From DASXRU01 sp039933315 (GTDB taxonomy: Bacteria; Acidobacteriota; Blastocatellia; Pyrinomonadales; Pyrinomonadaceae), in NCBI GenBank assembly GCA_039933315.1, contig JBDTOI010000064.1, positions 1 through 21,431 of the forward strand: a stretch of 21,431 nt of DNA, given 5' to 3'. The position numbers and the translations under genes were made by a program. The notes beneath the pieces are model-generated. The model was not told the DNA's origin. It made no database searches and saw nothing but the letters and a program-made list of their open reading frames with translations. Of this stretch, positions 1-7,712 are shown in pieces. Numbering within the stretch: the stretch's first letter is position 1; each line of letters begins with the position of its first letter.

Positions 1-9
1 CTGAGTGCT

Positions 10-111
10 GGGGCTGAGTGACCGGCAAACTCCCCGGGCTCAGCCCCCCGGTGCGCGGCAAGTCTCCGACTTGCCGTAACCTCGACCGAGCTGATTGGGT
101 CTGAGACCCAA
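10..111. repeat. Cluster of three short hairpins at the left edge
   Basis: Three separate perfect palindromes lie in about 100 bases. GGGGCTGAG (10-18) pairs with CTCAGCCCC (39-47). CGGCAAGTC (56-64) pairs with GACTTGCCG (68-76) around a TCC loop. TTGGGTCT (95-102) pairs with AGACCCAA (104-111). No gene is seen here. The cluster lies just outside the repeats that flank the transposase remnant, so it is probably part of the same repeat-rich intergenic zone. A T-tract does not follow any stem on the plus strand, so they do not look like ordinary terminators. Confidence 0.6.
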
Positions 112-133
112 AGAAAAAGAAAGAACCACCGGA

Positions 134-230
134 TCAAGGCAAGAAAAGATCAGCACCCCAGCGGGGTGCCAGAACCAAACCCGGTCAAGGCAAGAAAAGA
201 TTAGCACCCCGGCGGGGTGCCAGAATCAAA
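134..230. repeat. Two direct 46-bp REP units left of the transposase
   Basis: Units at 134-179 and 185-230 differ at three positions. Each contains a perfect hairpin, GCACCCC-loop-GGGGTGC (153-169 and 204-220). An inverted copy of the same unit lies to the right of the transposase at 951-996, so the transposase remnant is bracketed by oppositely oriented copies. This is the arrangement expected of REP sequences mobilised by a REP-associated tyrosine transposase. Confidence 0.8.
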
Positions 231-379
231 TCGCTCCTCGAGAGATACACCCCCCCACCAGACTCTGGCAATAACTTTGCCCATTATCAACTCGTAGCCT
301 CGATTCTTGCATGAGACGGATCCTCGCCCTTCGACCCGGCGGGTTGCGTGAAGCATCCGCAGGTCGCAAGGTAACAACG

Positions 380-824
380 ATGGGTTCTACATTTTTCAGT
401 CTGCACTACCACATCGTCTTTTCCACGAAGCATCGGCGTCCGTTTCTGCTCGACGAGGGGTTGCCACGAATGCATGCCTACCTGGGAGGCATGCATTCGC
501 GGAATGAATGGCGTTGCGGAGATCGTGGGTGGAGTGGCAGATCATGTGCATCTGCTGGTTAGTTTGCGACCAATCCATCGTCTCGCCGACGTAATGCGAG
601 ATTTGAAGAAAGATTCCACCAATTGGGCCAAAGAAGAGATCAATCAAAGCTTCGGCTGGCAGGACGGGTACGCAGCTTTCACCGTAAGTCCGACTGCCAC
701 CGAAGCAGTACGGAAATACATTGCCAATCAGGAAGCTCACCATGCGAAGCGTTCATTTGTCGATGAGCTAAAGGAATTATTGAAGAATGCGGGGATCGAG
801 TACGACGAAAAATATCTCTTGTGA
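380..824 (+). pseudogene. REP-associated tyrosine transposase (RAYT, IS200/Y1-like), frameshifted
   Basis: This is a small HUH/Y1 single-strand transposase of the REP-associated (RAYT) kind, which acts on hairpin REP sequences. The N-terminal part begins at ATG 380 (MGSTFFSLHYHIVFSTKHRR) and runs in frame to about 490. The rest is in the next frame from about 492 to the TGA at 822-824. That second part carries the HUH motif (DHVHLLVSL) and the probable catalytic tyrosine (RKYIANQEAHH). Joining the frames gives YLGG-x-IRGMNGVAE, the expected continuation. Removing one base near 493, within a GCATGC that repeats the GCATGC at 472-477, restores one ORF of about 147 codons, normal for the family. 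REP units flank the gene on both sides. A real inactivating mutation is likely. A sequencing error or programmed frameshifting cannot be excluded from sequence alone. Confidence 0.85.
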
Positions 825-840
825 ACTGTGTTGTTTTCTT

Positions 841-1130
841 GCACCCCTTGGGGGTGCGATTTTCTTCTCGCCGTGATCCGGTGGTCTCCGCTTCGCTGCG
901 ACCACCGGCTACTATCTGCGAGCCCTCCGGGCTCAACCCACTGCCTCGGGTTTGATTCTGGCACCCCGCTGGGGTGCTGATCTTTTCGTGCCGGGATCCG
1001 GTGGTCTGCGCTGCGCTGCGACCACCGGCTACTATCTGCGAGCCCTCCGGGCTCAAGCCACGATCCGGTGGTCTGCGCTGCGCTGCGACCACCGGCTACT
1101 ATCTGTGAGCCCTCCGGGCTCAACCCACTG
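841..1130. repeat. REP array: three tandem hairpin units plus two GCACCCC hairpins
   Basis: Three similar units occupy 875-943, 995-1060 and 1062-1130. Each begins GATCCGG and has a long hairpin, CCGGTGGTC paired with GACCACCGG, followed by the linker CTACTATCTG and a second hairpin, GAGCCC-TCC-GGGCTC. Perfect GCACCCC/GGGGTGC hairpins lie at 841-857 and 961-977. The second is inside the inverted copy (951-996) of the left-hand unit. The remaining bases from 1131 to 1350 hold only a candidate promoter and the start region of the next gene. Confidence 0.85.
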
Positions 1131-1203
1131 TTGATGGTGGCACCTGCGTAATGTTCTGCCCGTTCTCAGGGGTGTGTCAGGTTGGAGACGATGCACTCAT
1201 ACC

Positions 1204-1232
1204 TTGACAACCCCAGGCCCATGGCTCATATG
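1204..1232 (+). promoter_or_regulatory. Candidate sigma-70 promoter for the PQQ-propeller gene
   Basis: A perfect -35 TTGACA lies at 1204-1209. Seventeen bases later is a weak -10 (CATATG, 1227-1232); ATATGG at spacing 18 is equally possible. It lies about 115 bases upstream of the preferred start at 1351 and beyond the REP array. The -10 is poor, so the call is tentative. Confidence 0.35.
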
Positions 1233-1350
1233 GTTGGGTAAATTTCCAGTGTTCCGTTTGCATCGCTTAACAATCTGACGGATGAAAGCATGCCACCTGG
1301 ATTGCGTTCTCAACCCTATTCAGATTATGAACCCTATTCAGAGTATAAAA

Positions 1351-2814
1351 ATGAAAAAGTCACTCTCAGTTCTCAGCCTGGCTATAACGTTGTTTCTCCT
1401 GGCGGGCTGGCCGGCACACGCACAGCAAACTAAGAAAGCTTCTGACCGATCGGCCGTGACCGCTGCCGATGAATGGCTGCAATTCCGTGGACCGAACGGG
1501 AGTGGAGTTGCTGAAGGCTTCGCCCTGCCGGCTGAGTTTGGCGCAAACAAAAACCTCGCCTGGAAAACAGCTGTACCCTTCGCGCGGTCTTCGCCAGTCG
1601 TCACAGCCGACCGGGTTTTTCTGACGGCGAGCGAAGGCGACAAACTGATCACACTCGCTTTGGACCGCAAAACTGGGAAGACTTTGTGGCGACGCGACGT
1701 TGTCCGTCCGCGTCACATGACCATTTATAAAGCCAATGATCCTGCCTCCCCATCTCCAGTTAGCGATGGCCAGAACGTCTTCGTATTCTTTGGCGAGCTC
1801 GGATTGATTGCTTACGGACCAAATGGCACGGAACGGTGGCGCCTGCCGCTGGGACCTTTCAATAGCTTTTATGGCATGGGTGGATCGCCGGTGCTGTTGG
1901 GTAACAAGTTGGTGATGGTGTGTGATCAACGAACCAACTCTTTCATCATCGCTGTCGATGCGCGAAATGGAAAACTGCTTTGGAAGACGAACCGGTCCAA
2001 CTTTGAAGGCTATTCCACACCAGCGATCTACACGCCTAAGGATGGACCAGCACAGGTAATCGTCCTGGGTTCACGTACGCTTGATGCCTATTCGCTCGCT
2101 AAGGGTGAGCGATTGTGGTGGGTGAGCAAAGTCGGCTCGTATCCCAAGGGTGTACCCGTCCTCGGAACGGACGTGGTCTACGTTGTCGGCGAAGGAGGCG
2201 ATGACCCGTTCCTCCCACCGTTCGACGACAGCCTGAAGCAATCCGACAAAGACAAGGACCAGCGCCTTCACCGTGAGGAAGTGAAGTCGCAGCCTGAAGC
2301 GTACGAACACTTTGGCTGGCTGGATGCCAACAATGACGGATATGTCGATCGTGATGAATACGACTTTGTCCGCAATTCCACCACCACTGGCCACGGTCTT
2401 ACCGCGGTCCGCTTAGGCGGACAGGGCGATCTGACGGCGACGAACGTGGTCTGGAGCATGAAAAAATCCTACCCGAATATTCCTGCGCCATTAATCTACC
2501 GGGGCGTCATGTATCTAATGAAGGAAGGTGGAATCCTCTCAACTGTCAATCCGGTCAGTGGCGAAGTTTTGAAGATGGGTCGCACTCCCGAAGCCCTCGA
2601 GGAATACTATGCCTCTCCGGTCGCGGCGGATGGCAAGGTATTTCTGGTAAGCGCCAGCGGCAAAGTCACCGTGCTCAAAGCAGGCGCGCAGTGGGAAATC
2701 CTCGCCGTGAACGATTTGGGTGAAGAGGTCTGGGCCACGCCAGCGATTGCCGGCAATAATCTCTACATCCGCACACGCAATGCGCTGTACTCCTTCGCGC
2801 CAGCAGCGAAGTAA
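1351..2814 (+). CDS. Secreted PQQ-type beta-propeller protein with EF-hand pair
   Basis: This is probably an exported beta-propeller of the PQQ-binding-like (WD40-like) repeat family. The start is placed at 1351 because it gives a clean signal peptide, MKKSLSVLSLAITLFLLAGW followed by PAHAQQ. An upstream in-frame ATG at 1282 would add 23 residues partly made from an 18-bp duplication (NPIQIM/NPIQSI). The mature protein opens with the typical WLQFRGPNGSGV block and continues with blade-like motifs such as LDRKTGKTLWRRD, VDARNGKLLWKT and YSLAKGERLWWV. Between blades sit two canonical 12-residue EF-hand loops, DKDKDQRLHREE (about residues 299-310) and DANNDGYVDRDE (about 325-336), suggesting calcium binding. 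No dehydrogenase active-site motif was recognised, so enzymatic activity is not claimed. Length is 487 aa from this start. The gene stands alone. Confidence 0.85.
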   Translation: MKKSLSVLSLAITLFLLAGWPAHAQQTKKASDRSAVTAADEWLQFRGPNGSGVAEGFALPAEFGANKNLAWKTAVPFARSSPVVTADRVFLTASEGDKLITLALDRKTGKTLWRRDVVRPRHMTIYKANDPASPSPVSDGQNVFVFFGELGLIAYGPNGTERWRLPLGPFNSFYGMGGSPVLLGNKLVMVCDQRTNSFIIAVDARNGKLLWKTNRSNFEGYSTPAIYTPKDGPAQVIVLGSRTLDAYSLAKGERLWWVSKVGSYPKGVPVLGTDVVYVVGEGGDDPFLPPFDDSLKQSDKDKDQRLHREEVKSQPEAYEHFGWLDANNDGYVDRDEYDFVRNSTTTGHGLTAVRLGGQGDLTATNVVWSMKKSYPNIPAPLIYRGVMYLMKEGGILSTVNPVSGEVLKMGRTPEALEEYYASPVAADGKVFLVSASGKVTVLKAGAQWEILAVNDLGEEVWATPAIAGNNLYIRTRNALYSFAPAAK

Positions 2815-2886
2815 GTCCAACCCGAGAGCGCATTCGGACGATCTTTATCCTTCAAAAGCAGCGCAATTACTCGATCCGCCGATGTA

Positions 2887-2937
2887 CGACAAGCGGCCAG
2901 CTTGTCGCTGGCTGACTCAGCAGGCTGGCAGCCTGCT
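2887..2937. repeat. Double-hairpin palindromic repeat
   Basis: Two adjacent perfect 8-bp stems are present. CGACAAGC (2887-2894) pairs with GCTTGTCG (2900-2907), and AGCAGGCT (2919-2926) pairs with AGCCTGCT (2930-2937). GTAC lies just outside on both sides (2884-2887 and about 2938-2941). It sits about 70 bases after the stop of the propeller gene. The paired-hairpin layout resembles a BIME/REP doublet. There is no T-tract for an ordinary terminator. Confidence 0.65.
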
Positions 2938-2970
2938 GTACCAGGGCAGTTCGTTCAAGTTTCGAGTCCT

Positions 2971-3237
2971 GATCCGCGCTGATCCGCGAAAATCTGCGGC
3001 TGGTTCCGTTCTTAATTTCCCGGATGTTATTGGGGTATGGTCTGTTCGTTCATCACTTCAACTGAGTATCAACGACGGTTGAGCCCGGTGGTGACGCGCA
3101 GCAACGGCGAATGCAGCCGCTGAGTCATTCGCTTCGCTCGCCCCGTCAGAATTAGCCGCAGATTTACGCGGATAGACGCAGATCAGAATAGAACTGTGCG
3201 AACGAATTATCCGCGTTCATCCGCGGCTGATTCGGTT
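2971..3237. repeat. Dispersed ATCCGCGG/CCGCAGAT repeat, locus 1
   Basis: The gap 2815-3429 has no convincing gene. It contains a copy starting GATCCGCG at 2971-3010 and an imperfect inverted repeat, AGCCGCAGATTTACGCGGATA (from 3154) against ATTATCCGCGTTCATCCGCG plus GCT (3206-3228). Closely similar strings recur at 7713-7907, and a relative with CCACAGATT ends lies at 18007-18185. This looks like a dispersed intergenic repeat family. No transposase is encoded in it. Confidence 0.55.
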
Positions 3238-3359
3238 TGTCAAATACTCACAGGGGCGGCGGCGCTGGAGCGCGAGTTGTAGGTTTGGCATTGAACTATC
3301 GCGGTTAGGTATTCCTTCGCTCGACCTGAAAGTAGCCTTGATCAGTTACGGGTGTTGCT

Positions 3360-3380
3360 AAAAAGCCCGACTGAAGTCGG
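3360..3380 (-). terminator. Rho-independent terminator for the leftward cytochrome-like gene
   Basis: Read on the minus strand, the sequence is CCGAC-TTCA-GTCGG followed by GC and five T residues (T-tract at 3360-3364). It lies 50-70 bases after the stop of the leftward gene. A competing longer stem, GCCCGAC (3365-3371) with GTCGGGC (3409-3415) followed by CTTTT on the plus strand, means the site could also work in the other direction. Confidence 0.65.
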
Positions 3381-3429
3381 TACTCCAAACGCTTGAGCAC
3401 CAACTCTGGTCGGGCCTTTTGCCTGGGAG

Positions 3430-4680
3430 TTATGGCGTACCGTAACAAGGAGCTGCTCGATCATCGGGTGGGCCAGTAGCACACTCTGGCGGCATCCGCA
3501 GAGTCCCTGACCCTGGGACACCGATCGGTGAGAGTGCAGGAAACTCATGGCAGGATGCACAAAACCCCGCCACCGGCGAATAATTGTTCTCCCAACCGGG
3601 ACGGCCCCCCGGTAAGGTGATGGGTATGTAGCGGGCACGGCCCCCCTGATTATCTGACGACGCTTCCAGGCGGGTTGTAAAAGTCCCTGTTCTTGTGCCG
3701 CTCAACGGTCCTCTTAATACCTTGCCCCACGTCGCATCGTCGGGAGCCATCAGATAAACGTTGTTTCCATGGTGACACTGCGTGCAGGGCTGATCCAGGT
3801 TGGATCCGTCTTTGAGGTCAGCAATCACAAGTGTCCGATCACGCCATCCCAAAAACTGTTCGGGTTCAACGCTTCGCAGTTTGTTGTCCCAAAAACAAGC
3901 ATGACCAGTTGTGGCGCTCTGGCAGATGATCCCGGCGGCGGACCCTCCGCCCCCACCTCCTCTTGGTAGTGCGATACAGGCGCCTCGCTTGGCCGGATCG
4001 CTATAGGTCCAAACGTTGGCAACTAATCCCGGCTGGAGCAGGTTAGTGCCAAGCGTGCCTTGTCGCACCCATGGCGTTCCTGATTCGGCCCAATCCGGCG
4101 GGATCGGAACGTCCTGGTCACGGCATTCCCTGATGTAATCGGTGGTGGCTGGCTCGGGTGTGAAGAATCCAGACGTGCGCAAGATCGCCAGGACTCCCGG
4201 AGCCAGGGTAGTCAGCACCTCGTAACGCCCCTGGAGGTGATGTGAAACCATCGCCTTATTGCGCCAGCCATACCTCGCCTGAATTTCCCTCGGAGCGGCC
4301 GCGAGTAACTTTTCAAGCACTTCAGAACCCACCAGAATCCTTTCGGTGTCAGTGAGTTTGGCCGTTTTCAACAATTCCTCTGCTTTCAAGACTATCTTGT
4401 CCTGCGACATGATTTCCTTCGGCTGCTTTTCTCTCAACGCTAACTGCTTTATCGAATTCTGCATTGCGAGTATTTGTGCAGGATCGAGTTTGATTTGTTT
4501 CACCTTCTTGTCAAAGAGCATTCCGTGGCCGGCGAACGCAAGCTGGTCCGCGAGAATTTCGTTTGCGGGTTGCTCCCTGGCTGGCTGTTCCTTTGATGGT
4601 GGTTTTTCTTGAGCATACTGGTTGGCGACTAGTCCCAGCGCTGCAATTGAAAGAAAGAGAATTAGGAATCGTTTTGTCAT
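3430..4680 (-). CDS. Secreted protein with two CXXCH haem-binding motifs (cytochrome c-like)
   Basis: The protein is 416 aa with an N-terminal signal sequence (MTKRFLILFLSIAALGLVAN) followed by a charged, proline-rich stretch. Two haem c attachment motifs are visible, CTQCH at residues 299-303 and CASCH at 374-378, so covalent haem binding in the periplasm or at the cell surface is likely. A glycine run lies near residues 240-247. The first 200 residues are mostly helical and charged and match no family I recognise. The start is well supported: AGGAGG lies about 7 bases upstream of ATG. The gene begins only 59 bases after the S74-chaperone gene on the same strand and ends before a terminator, so the two are probably co-transcribed. 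Electron transfer is a plausible role, but the substrate is unknown. Confidence 0.75.
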   Translation of the reverse strand: MTKRFLILFLSIAALGLVANQYAQEKPPSKEQPAREQPANEILADQLAFAGHGMLFDKKVKQIKLDPAQILAMQNSIKQLALREKQPKEIMSQDKIVLKAEELLKTAKLTDTERILVGSEVLEKLLAAAPREIQARYGWRNKAMVSHHLQGRYEVLTTLAPGVLAILRTSGFFTPEPATTDYIRECRDQDVPIPPDWAESGTPWVRQGTLGTNLLQPGLVANVWTYSDPAKRGACIALPRGGGGGGSAAGIICQSATTGHACFWDNKLRSVEPEQFLGWRDRTLVIADLKDGSNLDQPCTQCHHGNNVYLMAPDDATWGKVLRGPLSGTRTGTFTTRLEASSDNQGGRARYIPITLPGGRPGWENNYSPVAGFCASCHEFPALSPIGVPGSGTLRMPPECATGPPDDRAAPCYGTP

Positions 4681-4739
4681 TTCTTACCTCCTGAGCCGAA
4701 AGACCGAGAGTTGTGTTTGAGCTTTCGGTTAAGTCAAGG

Positions 4740-7412
4740 TCACCGCTGCCGCCGGTTGTTTCGCTTAACCCGCTTCACGGTAACTTCAATATTCGCGAGG
4801 CGCGTTGCCATATTCGCGCTTGCCGCTTTCAGCTTTGTATTCTCCTGCTGCAATTGTTCAATAGTTTGCTGCTGCTCTTTCATGGCGTTAATCAGCACCA
4901 CGCTCAAGTGTTCGTACTTGACTCCCTCGACTTCGCCCGCGGCGTTGCGCGTCACGAGCAGCGGCGCGACCCGCTCGACCTCTTCGGCGACTAACCCCAG
5001 GTCGGGCGCGCCATCCGCCTTCCACCTGAAGGTGACTGGGCGCAGGCGCGCGAGCAGGTCGAGTCCCGCCGAGAAGGGCATGAGGTTCATCTTGTAGCGC
5101 AAGGAAGACGAGCAAGTGGAGATCTCGTTCGAGGCGTTGCGGCAGAGCGTGGTCGCACCCGCCGCTCCGAGTATGGAGATACGCATAGTGCCGATGACAT
5201 CAAGCTTGGCTGCCGGCGCGGTAGTGCCGATGCCGACGTTGACACCACTGCCAAGCACCAATGAGTCGTTCTGCGTGACCAGCGCGTTGAAGCCGATGGC
5301 CGTGGCGTTGGTGAGGTTGGCGGCGCCGACGTCAGCCTGTGCGCCGATCATCGTGTTGCCGTTGCCTGTCGTGTGGGTGTCCCCGGCATTGGCCCCGAAG
5401 AAGGCGTTGTTGGTGCCATTCGAGAGCCGGCCAGCATCCCTCCCGAAGAAGGCGTTGCTAACGCCCTGCGTGTTGGTAAAGCCAGCATTCTGCCCGAAGA
5501 AGGAGTTGCCGCTACCCGCAAAAAGGGTAGGCGCATTGTTCGTGCCTGCTTCGACACCCACGAACGTGTTGCTGTTCGGGAAGACTGATGACCCTGACAC
5601 GCTCAGCACTCTATTGCCGCCGATGTTGAACTGTGTCGAGGTGTTGATGTTGCCGGCCACGTCGAGCCTCGCGCCGGGACTGGTGGTACCGATGCCGACG
5701 TTGGTGTCGGCGGTTCCGCCGTTCACAAAGTTGATGCTGCCGAGCACCAGCGAATTGCTTTGCGTGACCAGCGCGTTAGCACCAATGGCCGTGGCATTGG
5801 TGAGGCTGGCGGAGCCGACATTAGCCAGTGAGCCGATGATCGTGTTGCCGCTGCCGTCATTGTTGGCGATGCCGGCATTCTTCCCGAAGAAGGCGTTGCG
5901 CTCGCCCGTCTGATTAAGAAAGCCGGCATTGATTCCGAAGAAAGCGTTGGCGTTGCCCGCGTTGTTGAAGAGGCCGGCTGACGCCCCGAAGAAGGCGTTC
6001 TCGCTGCCCGACGCGTTGCTTTGGCCGGAGCCGACGCCCGCGAACGTGTTGGCGATGCCGTTGACGCTCAGCACTCTGGCGCCCGCGATGTTGTATTGCG
6101 TCGAGGTGTTGATGTGGCCCGCCACGTCTAGCTTTGTCGCCGGGTTGGTTGTGCCGACACCGACATTGCCGTCGCTGGCTAAATAGAACTGCCCATTGTT
6201 GGTGGTGTTATCGCTGAGATAGCCGGACGCAAACATGAACGGCCGGTTCACTCCTGCCCCCGATTTGCCCGACCCAAAGACGAAATCCGTGCCCCGCGCC
6301 CGCAGGGCCGCAAACTCATAGTTGGTCGCGTCGGCATTAACATCCGTATTGAAGACGGAGAATTGGGCCCGGTTGCCGGCTGTACCTGTCCCCCGTGGCA
6401 CCACCGAAAACGACATGTTGGTGTTGGGCCCGGCTACCGGATAGAACCTGAATTGGGCAAACCCGGCCACAGTGCTCAGGTTCGTCAAGGTGGGATTGAC
6501 TCCTATGCCCGCCACCGCGGGACGCAACTCAACTCCGCCTCCCGTCTCTCCCAGCAGCGAGTCGCCCAGCGTGCCTGAGTTGTCCGTCCACTTGGCCAGC
6601 CTGTTTTGCGTGCCGCTGCCGGCGACATTGGGCACCAGTTTGCCGTCTGTATCCTTGCGTCCACTCAAGCCTGTGGTTTGCACTGTGCCATCGGCAAACT
6701 CGATTCCTTTCCCGGCCCGAATGGTGCCGGCCACATCCAGCCTGGCTTGCGGGTCGTTGGTGCCAATGCCCAGATTGCCTTCCTCTGTCAGTCGCATCTG
6801 CTCTGTGTCTTTCCCGGCGAAGAAGTCGCCAAGCCGGAATGAAAGCGCTCCGCGGGTGCGATTGAGTTGTCCCCCGCTGCCATCGTGGGTCACGGCGGTG
6901 ATAGCTTCAGTCTCCTGGAGCACAGTAAACCCGGCATTGTCTTCCACCGTGTCGCCAGCCTGAAGGATAGCCTGCTGCTGCGGGCCGGAGAGTTGGACCG
7001 CTCCCGCCGTTGCGACTGCTGCCTTTGTGCCATCAACCGTCACTGTTCCGACTCGCTGGCTCAAACGTCCTGATAGACTTTTAGTTGTCAGCACGCAGGC
7101 ATACGAGCCCGCCGCGAGACGCTCCCCAGCGCCGTCCTGCAAGTGCCAATCCAGCACGTTGCCGCCACGCAGCTCAGTGTCCAGGACTTTCTGTCCCGTC
7201 TCGTTGTAGACCTCCAACCTTAGTTGGACCACTGTGCCCGGACTCACAAAGCGCACTCGCTTAGCTGTGGCCGCGGCGGTTATCAACGGTCCTGACACCA
7301 CAGGTTCTCGCGGCATCTCAAAGGGCACGCGCGTCTCCTGGGCCAATGCGGTGCCGGCGACCACAAACATAAATAGACTGCTAAAACCAATTAGACGTTT
7401 TACTGTGTACAT
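4740..7412 (-). CDS. Long exported repeat protein with FlgD-like domain, head repeats and C-terminal S74 auto-chaperone
   Basis: The start is placed at ATG 7412 (MYTVKRL), because an in-frame ATG at 7430 lies upstream of the GGAG that serves as ribosome site. This gives 890 aa. A signal peptide ends near TALAQE. A FlgD-like Ig domain follows (VYNETGQKVLDTELRG ... LAAGSYACVLTT), then four short modules of the type IGT-x-x-P-x-A-x-LDV-x-G. Next come many NAFFG-x-x-AG head-like repeats, arranged in two near-duplicate modules. The C-terminus is an intramolecular chaperone (peptidase S74) domain, SSLRYKMNL ... LGLAVEEVE-like, ending in a coiled coil rich in Q, E and K. A Ser five residues before a Lys (S769/K774 in this numbering) fits the self-cleavage dyad. 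Such domains trimerise fibres and then cut themselves off. The likely product is a surface fibre or adhesin-like stalk. Its partner gene encodes the CXXCH protein. Confidence 0.8.
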   Translation of the reverse strand: MYTVKRLIGFSSLFMFVVAGTALAQETRVPFEMPREPVVSGPLITAAATAKRVRFVSPGTVVQLRLEVYNETGQKVLDTELRGGNVLDWHLQDGAGERLAAGSYACVLTTKSLSGRLSQRVGTVTVDGTKAAVATAGAVQLSGPQQQAILQAGDTVEDNAGFTVLQETEAITAVTHDGSGGQLNRTRGALSFRLGDFFAGKDTEQMRLTEEGNLGIGTNDPQARLDVAGTIRAGKGIEFADGTVQTTGLSGRKDTDGKLVPNVAGSGTQNRLAKWTDNSGTLGDSLLGETGGGVELRPAVAGIGVNPTLTNLSTVAGFAQFRFYPVAGPNTNMSFSVVPRGTGTAGNRAQFSVFNTDVNADATNYEFAALRARGTDFVFGSGKSGAGVNRPFMFASGYLSDNTTNNGQFYLASDGNVGVGTTNPATKLDVAGHINTSTQYNIAGARVLSVNGIANTFAGVGSGQSNASGSENAFFGASAGLFNNAGNANAFFGINAGFLNQTGERNAFFGKNAGIANNDGSGNTIIGSLANVGSASLTNATAIGANALVTQSNSLVLGSINFVNGGTADTNVGIGTTSPGARLDVAGNINTSTQFNIGGNRVLSVSGSSVFPNSNTFVGVEAGTNNAPTLFAGSGNSFFGQNAGFTNTQGVSNAFFGRDAGRLSNGTNNAFFGANAGDTHTTGNGNTMIGAQADVGAANLTNATAIGFNALVTQNDSLVLGSGVNVGIGTTAPAAKLDVIGTMRISILGAAGATTLCRNASNEISTCSSSLRYKMNLMPFSAGLDLLARLRPVTFRWKADGAPDLGLVAEEVERVAPLLVTRNAAGEVEGVKYEHLSVVLINAMKEQQQTIEQLQQENTKLKAASANMATRLANIEVTVKRVKRNNRRQR
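5245..6170 (-). repeat. Tandem duplication of a ~460-bp coding module inside the S74 gene
   Basis: Two consecutive coding modules, roughly 5706-6170 and 5245-5705, each encode the same order: GIGTT-x-P-x-x-LDVAG, INTSTQ-(Y/F)-NI, R-V-LSV, NTF-(A/V)-GV, several NAFFG-x-x-AG repeats, GNT-(I/M)-IG, LTNATAIG-(A/F)-NALVTQ and SLVLGS. DNA identity is visible in the shared stretches, consistent with internal duplication and then divergence. Confidence 0.7.
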
Positions 7413-7493
7413 TTCTATCTCCTTCTTCAACTAACGCGTCGACCTAATCCTCGATTCCATCTGGGGGTCGGTTGTGAGCCGTCATTGACTGAC

Positions 7494-7519
7494 AAGTAAA
7501 AATACCGCGCCCACGCGGT
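7494..7519 (-). promoter_or_regulatory. GC-rich hairpin with T-tract in the leader of the S74 gene
   Basis: Read on the minus strand, ACCGCG-TGGG-CGCGGT (7519-7504) is followed by ATTTTTACTT. It lies about 90 bases upstream of the S74 start, with no leftward gene before it, so it would act as a leader attenuator rather than as a gene-end terminator. The stem is only 6 bp and the T-tract is interrupted. Confidence 0.25.
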
Positions 7520-7712
7520 GAGCCTTGTTGCCGCCTTACCTACCTAAAGCGGAATGTGATGTGCGGGGAACAGATATTTTCATCTCCACCTATAGAAACG
7601 GGATTTGGGGAAGAAAACTGGCGTGCCGGCTGACTTTTTATTCGTAGAGCTTGGGCAAGAAATGGAGCGAAGCGGTTCTGATCGGCAATTTCCGAAAAGA
7701 GGAAGACGGAAA

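Noticed and set aside
737..1123. Minus-strand frames across the REP array
   Set aside because: They translate tandem repeat units (LSPEGSQIVAGGRS-like) and overlap the transposase remnant.
134..1130. CRISPR array
   Set aside because: The repeats are palindromic, irregularly spaced and partly inverted, with no unique spacers of uniform size and no cas genes.
2720..3082. A 120-codon plus-strand frame past the propeller stop
   Set aside because: It begins out of frame inside the propeller gene and its middle is a translation of the double-hairpin repeat.
5116..5913. A 265-codon open frame on the plus strand
   Set aside because: It is antisense to the repetitive part of the S74 gene; its proline, leucine and alanine-rich product reflects the codon pattern of the opposite strand.
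6472..6963. A 163-codon plus-strand frame
   Set aside because: Also antisense to the S74 gene; composition is typical of a shadow and there is no ribosome site or family match.
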